In this document: positions 11,329 to 22,640 of the stretch, in pieces
Numbering within the stretch: position 1 is the stretch's first letter
Layout of the letters: the number at the start of each line of letters is the position of its first letter
DNA from: Gigantopelta aegis
Taxonomy: Eukaryota; Mollusca; Gastropoda; Neomphalida; Peltospiridae
Direction: 5' to 3'
Assembly: GCF_016097555.1 (NCBI RefSeq)
Contig: NC_054702.1
Coordinates: forward strand, 89,634,602 to 89,698,601
DNA: 64,000 bases
The notes under the pieces: generated by a model
The model's input: the letters and a program-made list of their open reading frames with translations, nothing else
Databases searched by the model: none
What the model was told of the DNA's origin: nothing
Position numbers and translations under genes: made by a program

Positions 11329-13906
11329 CTAACATTAAAATAGCATACAAGTTCATAACATAGTTTGATAAGAATTGTATACATGTGATTAGTTTCCAAT
11401 CAGTTGTATTATAGTTTATTAATGCTCTGTGATACTGCAGGTAGACGAGGTCTGATATATTACTGCCTGTTTTAATGACCCACATTTTACTCGGAGCTCA
11501 ATACTGCTGATAGTACCAGTAGTAGTGCTGAAAGTATTAATAATTGGTCAACTCTTTCAGATGTATCAAGTCTCATATATTTTGCACCAGACTTTCATTT
11601 GGATCCTTTTTTTTTTTTTTTCCCCCATATTCACTTGAATTCAGATTTATGTATTGTACAAATAAACAAACTCAAAATCCTTAGCAAAATCATACTGTCT
11701 AGCATGATTTTGGCAACATTTTATTAGACCTCAGCAAACCGGTAGAAAAGCAGTAACAAGTCTGCTATTGGTCAATAGTCCTGTATGAAGTAGCTAATAA
11801 TTCAATACTTTCTTAAAAATCACTTTCATTTTTTCAACACTTTATTCAGTACTTTGATTTTTTTTTTAAATTCACTTTCATCTAAATCCATTGCATTGAG
11901 AACATTTCATTATAATATTTCAGGCTCCATTCTCTGAAGAGTTCATATTCCGAGCCTGCATGCTGCCTTTACTTGTCCCTGCTATTGGAGAAAGTGCAGC
12001 TATGATTTTGTGCCCTCTCTTTTTCGGTGTTGGTAGGTATCTCAGTCTGAACAGAACTGACCAATTTCAATCAAATTTAAGGTCACATTTAACTGATTAT
12101 ACATTCTGAAGTTTGATCAAATATAATAATAATAAATTATTAATGGATTATTAAGAACTGTATATGAGTAAATTTATTTAACTTCTTTAGTACCACTCCC
12201 TTATCTGTAAACATATTTTGCTTCCACACAATGTCTTTAAATGCTTCTGAATTTATTTTATTTTTGGTTTTAAGTTTTATCTCTACCCTAGGATTGTTGG
12301 ATGTGCCTCTCCACTCAATATCTTTGGAATTATGCCCCTTACATTTAAATGTATATTTTGTTCTGTTTGTCTGTTGCGGAGTGTGCAAGAAAAAGACGAG
12401 TTTTTTCCCCCTAGCAGGTAGAGTTTGATGAACTATTTGCCTATTTATTTCAGCTCACTTTCACCACTTGATTGAGAGAATAATTCACGAACAGTGTGAG
12501 ATTAAACAAGCAGTTCAAAAATCAAGTAAGTGGGATATTTTTGGATGCAGTCATTCACTTATTAACATTTATTTAATTATATGCAAGTAAGAATGCCCTT
12601 TTCCTTTCATAGAAGGAAATACTTGAGTGAGTGTAATTCATATCATTGTCAAACTTGAGATATCAGGGTGCATAATTTTGCATCATACCCTACGTTTACA
12701 CTGGAAAGAATGTTGTCTTAGCCAGTTTTTAGGTATGTAGAGTAATTCCTTGAAAATTATTACTTGAAAATTATTAAAAGGTGGCTAATTAAAAAATTAG
12801 CAAATTGCTAATTTGGCCATGGGCAGGGTGATACACCTCGTAGAAAGAAAGGATTTCAGATTCAATCCATGCAGTTCTTAAAAGAATTGAGTTTAAGAAG
12901 AAGAAGTTAACAAATTGTAATATTTATTGAGCATATCATTTTGCAAGTTACTAGCACTCGGTTTATTATAAATGGAATGAATTTGTAGAAAAAAGTTTTT
13001 TAATAATTAATTTCAGGGTTTTTTTCATGAATATCAAGTCTTTGATTTAATGAAAGATGTTACAAAATGTTTAACCTATTTAATTGTTGATTAAAGCTTC
13101 TATATCATTTAATTTTTCAGTGTTCCAGTTTTTTTACACCACAGTTTTTGGCATTTACTCTGCATTTCTTTTTCTCAGAACAGGTTAGTATATTGTTATT
13201 TGTTGATGATTATAGATCTGTTTATTAATTATACAGGGGTTCTCGAGCTTTTTTAAAATTCACTTGCCGAATTTTAACCATTGATGAAATAACATCAGTA
13301 AATAATGTACAATTTGTGGTACTAATAAAGTTGAGAACTTGTTTGATCAGTTGTTAATTTACACAACAGGTTGATTAGGCATGCTTTACAGTTTGTCTAG
13401 AAAAAAAAGCAAGAGTGTGCGATAAAGTTAGCCTACTTAATATGTACAACACTTAAATTTTTGTAAAAAAAAACCCCATGAAAACCCCTACTAAATAATG
13501 ACTTGCATTATGCTTATACTGTATAAAATAACAAGTGTTTGGGTACTAGTGTAAAGTAAAAATTATCATGAACATTTTGTGTTTAAAGTTTTGACTTGGA
13601 CTTAAAATAAAATTGGTTTTAAAAAACATTTTTAAATGCCTATTATTAACAAAACATTAGATTTTAACTATAAGGATTTTAATTTGTTGTTGTCTTTTTT
13701 CCATAGGCCACCTGATTGCTCCTGTTATAGCTCATGCCTTCTGTAACCACATGGGTTTCCCAGCATTTAATGAGGTGATGGGCTACCCACAGACAATCCG
13801 ACGCAGACTTGCCATGTTCTTTGTGCTGGGACTCGTGTTGTGGATAATGGTCTTGTTCCCACTCACATATCCAGCCCTGTATGCTAACGATGTGTATGTG
13901 TTATGA
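1242..13906 (+). CDS. RCE1: CAAX prenyl protease 2 (RCE1), ER endopeptidase
   Basis: This multipass ER membrane protease removes the last three residues of prenylated CAAX proteins such as Ras. Nine coding exons: 1242-1357, 4908-5013, 7652-7732, 9832-9892, 10730-10788, 11924-12032, 12454-12525, 13121-13183 and 13707-13906. The phases agree at every junction and give 288 aa, against about 329 in human. Visible family motifs are YVGSLYVW near residue 30, RDHPDVIRKRF at 39-49, the catalytic EExxxR as SEEFIFRACM (E146, E147, R151), FFGVAHFHH with H179, and HAFCNHMG with H232 and N236. Hydrophobic segments occur throughout. The start at 1242 opens directly into the first membrane segment, so the poorly conserved N-terminal extension of vertebrate forms is absent. 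The introns carry TTAA-flanked repeats, a Tc1 element, a hAT-type element and a SINE. All catalytic residues I know for the family are present. Confidence 0.96.
2408..2872 (+). mobile_element. TTAA-flanked repeat, copy 1 (3'-truncated)
   Basis: It starts directly after TTAA at 2404-2407 with AGGAATGC and matches the first 460 or so bases of the copy at 3584. It stops near 2872 without the distal end. It lies in RCE1 intron 1. No coding capacity was seen. Confidence 0.65.
3584..4769 (+). mobile_element. TTAA-flanked non-autonomous element, full copy
   Basis: An 1186-bp block bounded by TTAA on both sides (3580-3583 and 4770-4773). The ends read AGGAATG and, in reverse complement, AGGTAGA, so terminal inversion is only about five bases. 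A reverse-orientation relative lies at 60258-61379 and a truncated one at 2408. TTAA target sites are typical of piggyBac-type elements, but no transposase is present and the short ends leave the class open. Confidence 0.7.
5054..5712 (+). repeat. possible pogo/Tigger-like MITE
   Basis: The left end reads TACAGTGGACTC with AACCAGATT after it. The right end near 5712 carries GGGTTTAGACAG and CCACTG, the inverted form of the same ends. The left flank is TA and the right flank is degenerate. The same end sequences recur at 5822, 14055 and 58981. Confidence 0.4.
5906..7395 (+). mobile_element. Tc1/mariner transposon, apparently whole
   Basis: A 1490-bp element with terminal inverted repeats of about 28 bp: TACTCTTCAAAAAAAGAAAC on the left, and a right end whose complement starts TACTCTTCAAAAGAAGAAAC. 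TA target duplications lie at 5904-5905 and 7396-7397. It holds one uninterrupted transposase frame. It is GC-richer than the surrounding AT-rich intron (RCE1 intron 2), a sign of recent arrival. Confidence 0.93.
6224..7222 (+). CDS. Tc1-family transposase (DD34E)
   Basis: A 332-aa cut-and-paste transposase acting on the inverted repeats of its own element. The start chosen is the MPRLSEPQ methionine typical of this subfamily; the frame stays open upstream to 5978, so a longer product is formally possible. A helix-turn-helix DNA-binding half covers about residues 5-110, including STISRLWDRY and the GRPRVTTPRQ linker. The catalytic triad is D149 (FSDESRF), D237 (QHDNARPH) and E272 (NPIEHLWDEL), with 34 residues between the last two. 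The length is close to the usual 340 aa and no stop or frameshift interrupts it. It could be functional, which the sequence alone cannot prove. Confidence 0.95.
   Translation: MPRLSEPQRNNAIGRLDAGESRTAVARAFHVSPSTISRLWDRYQQHGSTRDLPRSGRPRVTTPRQDRYIRVRHLRERLTTATSTAAAIPGLRRISDQTVRNRLREVGIRARRPVRGVILTPQHRRLRLQWCQIHRQWPQLRWRQVWFSDESRFLLQRHDGRCHVYRRRGERYAANCVQEVDRFGGGSVMVWAAISHTGRTDLVHVQGNLNAQGYIDQILRPHIVPVMANANAVFQHDNARPHTARLTTAFLQNNNINVLPWPSISPDLNPIEHLWDELDRQRQPQPQTLPELAAALQAEWATIPRDVIHTLVASMGRRCQAVVNTCGGHTRY
8071..8144 (+). repeat. 37-bp tandem duplication
   Basis: The unit TTAATAACGAAATCAAGAGA plus the following 17 bases occurs twice in direct tandem with one mismatch. It lies in RCE1 intron 3 just left of the hAT-type element. 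Confidence 0.85.
8194..9431. mobile_element. hAT-type non-autonomous element with 8-bp TSD
   Basis: The left end CAGACCTGTCAACC and the right end GGTTGACAGGTCTG are perfect 14-bp inverted repeats. ATCTCAAC is present on both flanks (8186-8193 and 9432-9439), an exact 8-bp target duplication as expected for hAT. The 1238-bp interior is AT-rich with no recognisable transposase frame. It lies in RCE1 intron 3. Confidence 0.9.
9968..10355 (+). repeat. tRNA-derived SINE, type A, full length
   Basis: The head is GGCCTCGGTGGCGTCGTGG with GGTTCGGATCCCAGTC as a B-box-like stretch. The body contains GACCAGTGATCCATAACTGG and AAAAGATCCCTTGCTGCTAA, and the tail ends GTCGTTAAATAAAACATTTC. A 13-bp duplication, TTGTTTCCAGTAA, flanks it (9955-9967 and 10356-10368). 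It lies in RCE1 intron 4. Confidence 0.92.
11145..11325. repeat. TA and GA microsatellites
   Basis: A pure TA run occupies about 11145-11180 and a GA run about 11284-11325, separated by AT-rich sequence. Both lie in RCE1 intron 5. Open frames across them are artefacts. Confidence 0.95.
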
Positions 13907-13944
13907 ACCTGCAGTCTCTTTCACCGGTGCCTGGCAGTAACTGA

Positions 13945-13950
13945 AATAAA
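13945..13950 (+). promoter_or_regulatory. candidate polyadenylation signal of RCE1
   Basis: AATAAA lies 38 bases after the RCE1 stop codon. It is close enough to give a very short 3' UTR; later AATAAA motifs exist in the AT-rich DNA, so a longer UTR is possible. Confidence 0.55.
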
Positions 13951-14054
13951 GATATCTTAATTATTCATTTGGTCAAACTGCATTATGACAATGACATTTA
14001 TATCAAGGGCATTAGGGGAGGGGGCACTGCCTCCTCACAGCATAGACGATTATA

Positions 14055-14230
14055 CAGTGCAACCTGTCTAAACCAGATCACGCCTGGGACATAATATTTA
14101 TCAGATTTAGACACGATCTGGTGTTTAAAGGTCTGCGTTATAGAAGTTAAAAAACTTGGGGACCATGAAACTTGGTCAGTTTTAACAGGATTCCAGTTTG
14201 TTGAAGGTCCGGTTTAGACGGGTTTCACTG
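14055..14230. repeat. pogo/Tigger-like MITE, 176 bp
   Basis: It begins CAGTGCAACCTGTCTAAACC and ends GTTTAGACGGGTTTCACTG, imperfect inverted repeats of about 20 bp. TA flanks both sides (14053-14054 and 14231-14232). Internal segments repeat the CCGGTTTAGAC theme. Confidence 0.75.
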
Positions 14231-16186
14231 TATATTGTCTCTTACCCCCACAACCACCCACAACTTAAAGAAAGGTGAATTAATGTATAAATTGCACCCT
14301 CAGTTGTTGGCATCCTCTGATGTCTGTGTACATTTATTTTTGTATAATATTGAGTATTGCAGTATATTTATTGATAGGACCATTCACTTTATACGATTGT
14401 TCATATTTTGTCACGATTTTATATTGTATTAAGTGCAACCGACTTTCGTGTGTCCGTTCTTGTATACACACATGGCTGAGAATTATAATTTACAGGCCTC
14501 CCAGACCTATATTTCCTGTATTTTTTTATAGGATCCTATAAAACTCCTATATTGAGATTAATTTCCTATATTTGACTCAATTGCTTTGCCAAAATACCGA
14601 TGAATAAAATATGTTACTGAGTTATATTAGCAGTGAAAGGTAGCCAGCCTGTCAGAAATTCAGAAGATGCTTTGAATGTGGGAGATCAGTATCAAGTGCC
14701 AATCAAGATCCTGCTCACTTGATAAGGTGAGAAGGATGTATTACTGATGCAAGATGCACAAACTTTCAAAGTATCCTGGATATCGGCATGGACTGCTGGC
14801 AAGCCTTGGTATATATTTGTTGAGGTAGTAGATGGTATCTTGTGTACATATGCAAGGTAAGAACATACCATTAGCAGGGCTGGCCAAAAGTACTCACCCC
14901 AGATGAGTAAAAAGTTGCTCAGACGAATAAAATTTACAATTCAGTCATCCGCTGGGCAACCAAAATTTCCAAACACAAAGTGCCTATTTATCCCTTTTGT
15001 ACACTTGCAATTATTGTAATTCCGTAGTCTGCAGCAAGTGTGCATGTGTGTATGTGTGTGAGGCTTCTGCTTATTATATCAAGTACTGTATTTGACCGGA
15101 AGTAGGCCCACCTCTTTGAATAAGAGATTTAAGAAATTTGGCATTTATTCGTAAATCGTGGTATTTTATGTCTGTGCCCGTGAAGTAAATTGCTGAAAAT
15201 GTTGAAGAATCGAGAAAAAAGCTGTTTAGAACATTACAATCCAGCACGTTACTAAAATGGATAAGTAGACTTTTTGTAAAGTTAGTTTTTGCTTTATATA
15301 TGTAAGCTCGTGCAACACACGTGTGACGTAAAATGAAGTCGGGGAATTCCCACCGCACGGTTGGTTTTTCACTAATGTAGTAGCGTTTCGTATTACGAAA
15401 TTAGGTTGTCCACTGCAAGTTTTTGTATTTGTTTCCCAATTAAATTGATGTTTTAAATATACATGCAATTAATATTTAATTGACTAAATGTTAAAGAACA
15501 GTAAGTAAGCGCGTGTGCAGGAAAAATTTTTATGATCAAAGCAGTCTCCGTCTGTGTGTCAGACTCGCTTTGAGAGCGCCAACCACCATAATTGCTAAGG
15601 AAAACCAAGGGTATACTCCTCAAGAAAATTGTGAAAATTAAATGTCCAGAAATGCAATGTCCTGCATCTACAAGTAAAATTCATCCTGAAAAATTGAGGG
15701 GTGTACTTTTTTTAATATTTAAACTCGTCCGTCATAAACTCTCCCCTCTCAAAAAACCCCACAACAAAACAACCCAGAACCCCCCCCCCCCCCCCCCCCC
15801 AAAAAAATAATTATTAAAAAAATAATTTAATAAAAATAAAATAATAATAATGTTATTCACTGTGAAATCCCAAAGTAGCATATTTTCGATGATCATTCTA
15901 AAGTAAAGTGTTTAAAAAAGTTTTTTAAAAAATAATATTTTGGTATGCAAATTCCTATATTTCCTATATTTTAATATGTACAAGTGGCTGGGAGGCCTGA
16001 ATTTACATTTTACTTATCTAAAACAAATTTTAATGAATGATTGACACTACCTCAGACATGAGTACTTTGGCATGCTTATTTCAACAATATTACCTGAGTG
16101 AATTCACTAACAGGCACGTAGCTAGAGGGTGACATGGTGGTGATATTGAAAAACAATTGGTCTTCCTTGGCATCTGTTATTGTGTG

Positions 16187-16561
16187 TGACCGGCGTCGTG
16201 GTTAGGCCATCGGTCTACAGGCTGGTAGGTACTAGGTTCGGATCCCAGTCAAGGCATGGGATTTTTAATCCAGATACCAATTCCAAACCCTGAGTGAGTG
16301 CTCCGCAAGGCTCAATGGGTAGGTGTAAACCACTTGCACCGACCAGTGATCCATAACTGGTTCAACAAAGGCCATGGTTTGTGCTATCCTGTCTGTGGGA
16401 AGCGCAAATAAAAGATCCCTTGCTGCTAATCGGAAAGAGTAGCCCATGTAGTGGCGACAGCGGGTTTCCTCTCAAAATCTGTGTGGTCCTTAACCATATG
16501 TCTGATGCCATATAACCGTAAATAAAATGTGTTGAGTGCGTCGTTAAATAAAACATTTCTT
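16187..16561 (+). repeat. tRNA-derived SINE, type A, with 14-bp TSD
   Basis: Same family as the 9968 copy, with a slightly shortened head (CCGGCGTCGTGGTTAGGCC). The duplication TCTGTTATTGTGTG flanks it exactly at 16173-16186 and 16562-16575, which defines both ends. Confidence 0.93.
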
Positions 16562-17479
16562 TCTGTTATTGTGTGCATGCCATAATTGAGTACGCCCATT
16601 TAAAAATTGAAGTGACACCAGCTGGTAACATTCCTGCACCATCCCCTGTCCCTGGCTGTGTGGTAATAATGCTTTAATGTCATTGAAGTTAAATTTGATG
16701 GGATGTGTATTTTATTTATGTACAGTATTTGAGTAACCCAACTATTCTTGCTTCGATAACATTGTTAACTTTGTGAAACTCTTAAATGATTTCTCGGTCT
16801 CAGAGTGGGTAAGAATATACAAGATAACACTTAAACCCTCACAAGTTGTGAGTGATTATGGCAGTGGGGGATATAGAGGGCTTCAGCTGCTTTTGTAACC
16901 TGTTAAAAGTCATCTACTTACTATTGCTTTTAATTTGCTTTACAAACCTTTTGTTAAATTTTAATCTTTTTGGGTTTTTTCTTAAAAGCTTTTAGATATT
17001 GTATATACCAAAAGTCCTTTAGCGGTTCTTAATATATTATTTCAATCTTGAAAGATGTGATTTATTTTAGGTCAGGGTTTGGGCACACAGACTACTTCAT
17101 TTTCCCTTCAGAGCATGTTTCATGACTGGTGTTGCAGTTGATTGTTGCAATTAATTTGTTGAACACCTGTTAAGTAGGCCACGAAATCAAGGCATTCGAG
17201 TTGACATAGCTGTTAAGTATATAATATGCTGATATGTTGTAAACAAAACAAAATTCTTTACTAGGGGTCAATAGATGTTGGGTATGATCTATTAAACAAT
17301 AAAAATTATCAGTTTGTAAACAATGCTGGACTGAATCTCACAAAAATAAATGCATTTTTCAGCTTTCTCTCAGAATCTGAAAGTTCCAAGTTTATTTTTT
17401 TATGATATTACACCAAAATATTGCCCAATGAGAGGATTGCTTCACTAACTGGGCTGCTGAATATTGGCAAAATGTTTTG

Positions 17480-17790
17480 ATTAGTCCCCTACTACTCCAA
17501 CTGGAGAGCACTAGGTTTTGTTTCCATCTGTCTGTCTGTTTCTATTTCTCATTCTTTCTGTCTGTCCCACATACAGTTTTTCCGGACCTTTTTTCCACAA
17601 TGGTTCAAGATATTCGGCTGAATTTTGTGTATAGACTTATCATCTAAAGTTACAGATCAAGTTTAAATTTCATGGCTATTTCCCATATGTGACAGAGTTA
17701 TGGCCCATGAACTTTGGAGATACAAAAAATTGTTATCCTGGTAGGGGACATGTATGATGTACTGCTTTAGCAGTACTCTCACAATGCTTG
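17480..17790 (+). repeat. possible dispersed repeat
   Basis: The segment TTTTTCCGGACC followed by CACAATGGTTCAAGATATTC and the region around GGTAGGGGACATG resemble a repeat I have met in mollusc DNA. There is only one copy here, so this rests on recall and the limits are approximate. Confidence 0.3.
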
Positions 17791-20089
17791 TGGTTTGTAT
17801 ATTTGTACATTATATCGGTGTCAGCTAATGAATTACCAACATGGACATATTTTTTATGCAATGCTTTATACACATGTATTTGTACTTTCCGTTTTGAATT
17901 CTACAACAGTTGATATTCATAACTACAGGCCTCTGAAAATTGAAAGAATTATTGTTTTGTTTGCACGTCTCTCGCTCGGGTGTGGTTTTGTGTGACCCAT
18001 TTTTCATTTGTGCCTTGAATTTAGGACAGTGTTTACATGGTCATGACGAGTTATACAAAAGTGAAATGGGTTACCTGGATTTGTTTTTGCATAATTCATA
18101 AATGTTTACTAAGAGGCCTGTACATATTGATGGTGCTTTTTTATATCATGGTAGTTTTTATAGTCATCATTTTGCAGTTTTAATTAGATATTGAATTTTA
18201 TTTATTAAAAATTAAATTATGGTTCCCAAATCCTTGTAAACTAAGTGTAAAAAAGTTAAAGTTTGTTTTGTTTAATGCTTGAATGTTATTTTATAACTTT
18301 TTATCTGATTTCAGCTTTTTTTTTGCATAAAAGACTTGCACAAAATAGATTGGATTTGATCTGAAATGTCCAATAATTACCATTAAAGATCATTCGGCTT
18401 TTAAAAATAAAACCCTGGTTATAAAATCTCTATTAATGACACAGCTGGTATATATTGATTAATTAATCATCGGCTATTGGATAGTAACAGTCCACTTAAG
18501 CATGGTTCATTGGGTTTATGTTGGGGGAAACCAAACTAAACTTAAATATTCCTCGAGTGTAATATTCCATTTGTCATTCGCTCTTTCACTGGGAACTACC
18601 TTTCACAATACTTTTATGCAAAATTGTTGTGTTTTGTAAAATGTTTAAAAATGGTTGATGAGTGTGATTTTATTCTGGTCAGACATTTTTTCTGTATGAT
18701 TTACTTATGTGATCTCCCAACTTTGGAATAGACTTAGTTTAGAAGAAGAAAATATATCTTTCTCCAAAGTGCATAATTTTATTTTATTATTTAGACTTGT
18801 GCCAAAACATGTTTTCATTTTATTTTCTGTTTGTAGTTCTTTAGTTAACACAGTTAGTATATTATGTATAGTAGTTCATTAGTTTACTTAAAGGTGCAGA
18901 CCCTAGTTTCAACCCGTAAAAATGGACACTAAGTTCAGTTAATCTACAAACCTGTAACAGATTTGGATAAAGATATAACAGTAAAATAATTGTTTGTGAC
19001 GTTAAAACAGGGAAATATCCTTAAAACTAAAACTAGAACTAGGAATCAATAACTGCTACGGTACTTCTCAGACGCATGTGCGTTTTTAAAAATATGAAAA
19101 ATGCATTTTGTGGTATTAGAAACATACATGTCACCGATTATCCTATTAAGTGAACTACATTTGCATAACCTTATCGGTTATCTCAAACTTGCATTGAAAT
19201 ATGTTATCTTCAGAAATTTGAAATGTTTAATTTCAGAACATGCAATATTTAACCACATAACCAAGTGACAGTTGTCATGAATTTAACGACTGTATCTCAG
19301 AGGAAGTGTGTCCTGCCAGATGTGGCCTGTTGGGAACAAGACACCACATGGTGAAGGAAGGCTTTGGGATAAAAATGTGCCTGAAAAATTAGGACCTCTA
19401 AGATGTATTTTAGAGCATTGTGGAATTAAAATGCAACAGAATCACAAGCTATATAGCAGATGGGATACTGGTAATCATATATACATCTGTCTCTTGAAAA
19501 TTTATCTGTGATATTTTGCTTTTTGGCCAAACTAAATAAATTTCTGGTCTCTGGTCAGTGCACACGTTTATTTTGACTTTTTGTTTTTTAATTTCCTGTG
19601 GTATGACATATTTTTTCCAGACTTTGTTTACTATTGCGGAAAACTGCATTTGGAGGTAAAATGCCATCGCGTGTGAACTTTGGATGTGCATTATGATTTC
19701 AATTTAAATATGTCCCTTGTTTCGGTATCAAATATACATGTACCCACCTTTTCTATGCAATCCATGCTTTAAAAAAAATAATTTAAATAGCCGCATCGCC
19801 GCACCAATTCTGGAACTTTGGTGTGGCCAGAGACCAACTTTTTTCTTGTTGAATATTGGTATTTCTATATTTTGTTAAGATCTCAAATCCGAGTGATCCT
19901 GTTTCAATATGCCTTGCCAACTTCAACTTAATACACTCTTTGCCCTGTGTTTCTATTCCAGTGCCTTTGTTATAAAATTGTAATACGTACTTTTCTTCAT
20001 TTTTTCTATATTATTATTTACTATGGTATACATTGGTAATGCTGTGTGCTCACTTACATGTATTAAACTTATATTTGATATTTTATCAA

Positions 20090-20124
<35 letters not shown>

Positions 20125-20958
20125 TAAATGGGTTTCAAATCCATGAAATATGTCATTAATTATTTGTATATTGAAGAAAATATCACCAGTAGATTGTATA
20201 TGTGTGTAGAATGAATAAATGATTTGTAAGTATATATACATTTGTTTTTATATTTTCAGTATGTATTTGTTTTTAGGTCTCTGGAGCCGAAGGCTAAACA
20301 AATTTGCGAATTTGATCATTCCAGAAATGCAATAACTGAATATTCTTAATATATGTAAATGTCAATAGATGGTTTATCTAGTTTGTGAATACCATTAATG
20401 TTGGGTCCCTCATTTAACCCCAGTGAAGTTTATTAAAGATATATAGAGAAACTTATATATACCTTAACTATACCGTAATATCTCCAGATCTACATTTCCA
20501 ATAAAATTTTGAGTTTGGTGGTGACAAACAAACCACCCAAGGGTCTGAGGGTAGGGGTGGAAAGTGGGTGGGAAGCTAAGCTTGTTTTTTAAAAAATCGT
20601 CTTCACCACCGGTCAGCCTTCCAAGAAATCTAGACCCCCCCCGCACAGTTCCCAGCACACGCGCCTGTCCGCGTGCTAAATATAGAATAATGCATGAGTG
20701 GTCGTTGGATACCATTTATCTCACGAGTTGTGAGATAAATGATATCTAATAGACACGAATGATTTATTCCATATCCTCAAAAACCAAGTGTTACGCAGAT
20801 TTTAACATCTTTATCGACTAAAAGATAGTTACAACCCTTTGGACTTGTGGCTGCCTTGTGCGTCACAGACACATGATTGCCAGGTTAACTATATGTCACA
20901 GTGTAATCGATTTCCACCGTGCTGGGTTTTTTTATTGGACGTATGACATTGGTGACCT

Positions 20959-21067
20959 GGGCCTCGTTCCACGAAGCTGTCTTAGCCCTAAGATTGCCTT
21001 AAGCGCATAGCTACCCTATGCAATTAAGTTGATCTTAGGGCTAAGATCGCTTCGTGGAACGGGGCCC
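20959..21067. repeat. near-palindromic MITE, copy 1
   Basis: It reads GGGCCTCGTTCCACGAAGC at one end and GCTTCGTGGAACGGGGCCC at the other, with inner arms CTTAGCCCTAAGAT and ATCTTAGGGCTAAG. The 109-bp block can fold on itself almost fully. A second copy lies at 41568-41676. Confidence 0.85.
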
Positions 21068-21587
21068 TGGTCATCACTTAGGAGCAGCCAGTCGTATGTC
21101 TTGAAATTGTTAACAAACGTACGTGTGTAAACAACTGTTTTATAACAAATAACACATGGTGTTCTCATCAACAGGTGTGTTATTTTTGTATTGTAAGAAT
21201 ACAAAATACAAGCATAGCTTCAATTTTAATAAACTTATGAGGCACATTAGATACAGCAGCTAACAGAACTGGAAGAATGGCTTGGCGTGGAAATGACATT
21301 AAATAATGGGGTTTTTTTCATTGTTTGTTTACGTATTAAAAATATACTCCATATTCTAGGCTAGCTATAAAGTTACGACTCTTAAATTACATGTATATAT
21401 ATATTCGGAACGTCAGATTGCTGACTGAAAATAGTAATTTACATGCATGTATTTTAATTTTTTAATATTGGTTTTAGATTCCATCTAGTACTTTACTTAT
21501 TTAAACATTTATTTACCGAAAAGTACTATTTATTTCAGTTTTTGCTTTTGTTTAAATTCATTTCAATGTATTTTCGTGCTTATGTCC

Positions 21588-21808
21588 AATTAAGGTTCTA
21601 GCACGCTGTCCTGGGCACACACATCGGCTGTCTGGGCTGTCTATCCAGGACAGATGGCTAGTGAAAGAGAAGAGGGTGTAGTGGTCTTACACCTACCCAT
21701 CGAGTCGTTAAAACGTGCTCTGGGTGGGAGCCGGTACCGGACTGCGAATCCTGTACCTACCAGCCTTATGTTCGATGGCTTAACCACGGCACCACCGTGG
21801 CCGGTTGC
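21588..21808 (-). repeat. SINE, type B, reverse orientation
   Basis: Reverse complement of the type B consensus seen at 606 and 54936: it starts with the CCAATTAAGGTT tail segment and ends with the ACCGTGGCCGG head. GGGAGCCGGTACCGG and GGTGTAGTGGTCTTACACC are diagnostic. Confidence 0.8.
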
Positions 21809-22326
21809 TTTTGTTGTTTTATTTCTTATTTTTCATGTAAATAAATTTCGGCTCTAAATCTGACATTATTGTTGAAAATCGGTTTTGATAGGTTTTAAAC
21901 TAATAAGGTGTTTGTGTATAATTCCCCAGACGTAGGCCCTGTGCTAAAATGACAGCAAACTAGATGAAATCAAAACTAATTGGGGTCTACTGCAGAAACA
22001 GGCTAATCGTTTAAATACAAAATTACAGGGATTAGGCTACCCAATTTTTAGATTATACGTCTTTGTTGGGGTTCTTTTTTTTTTCTTTCTTTTTTTTTGC
22101 TGTTGCGAGTGTTCAAACATGTATTTGTCACCAAAGATCATTTATGTACAACGAGCCAGTTTTTAAAACGGTCAGTCTGTACAGCAGACCTATGTTATTT
22201 TGAAGGTACGTTAATTAATTTTATTTTAAAAAGAAATACTTTTATAGCGTTAATTCTAATAGTATCTGTTGTCTGCAGTTGTGATAGAATATTTGTTTTA
22301 ACCAATATTTTATGTCTGTACTTAAC

Positions 22327-22640
22327 AAAGGCGTACGGGCTCCCATTTTGTGTAGGAGTGGGAGGGGCAGGCTAGTTTTTTGCCCGAATTAAACGAAAAT
22401 GCCCGAATCTGGATAACAACATTTATTCATATTAGCATTACTGCCAAACAGCTATATAGGGTCGCAAACGAATTGTAACGTTTTTCACATGGATTACAGC
22501 TAATTTTGCTGGTTGAAGTATAGAAATACATGGTAGAAAGGTCTTGGGTTAGATAATTTTGCCCGAATATCTATAATTTTTGCTCGGATTTGATGATTTG
22601 CTCCTGCACTAGGGTGGCAGTTGCCTGCCTCTCCCTCTTA
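22327..22640 (+). repeat. dispersed repeat, copy 1
   Basis: Shares AATTAAACGAAAATGCCCGA, ATAACAACATTTA and a TTACGCTTATG end with the block at 38671-38905. The ends GGCGTACGGGC and TTACGCTTATG are weakly inverted, so a small DNA element is possible. No coding content. Confidence 0.6.
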
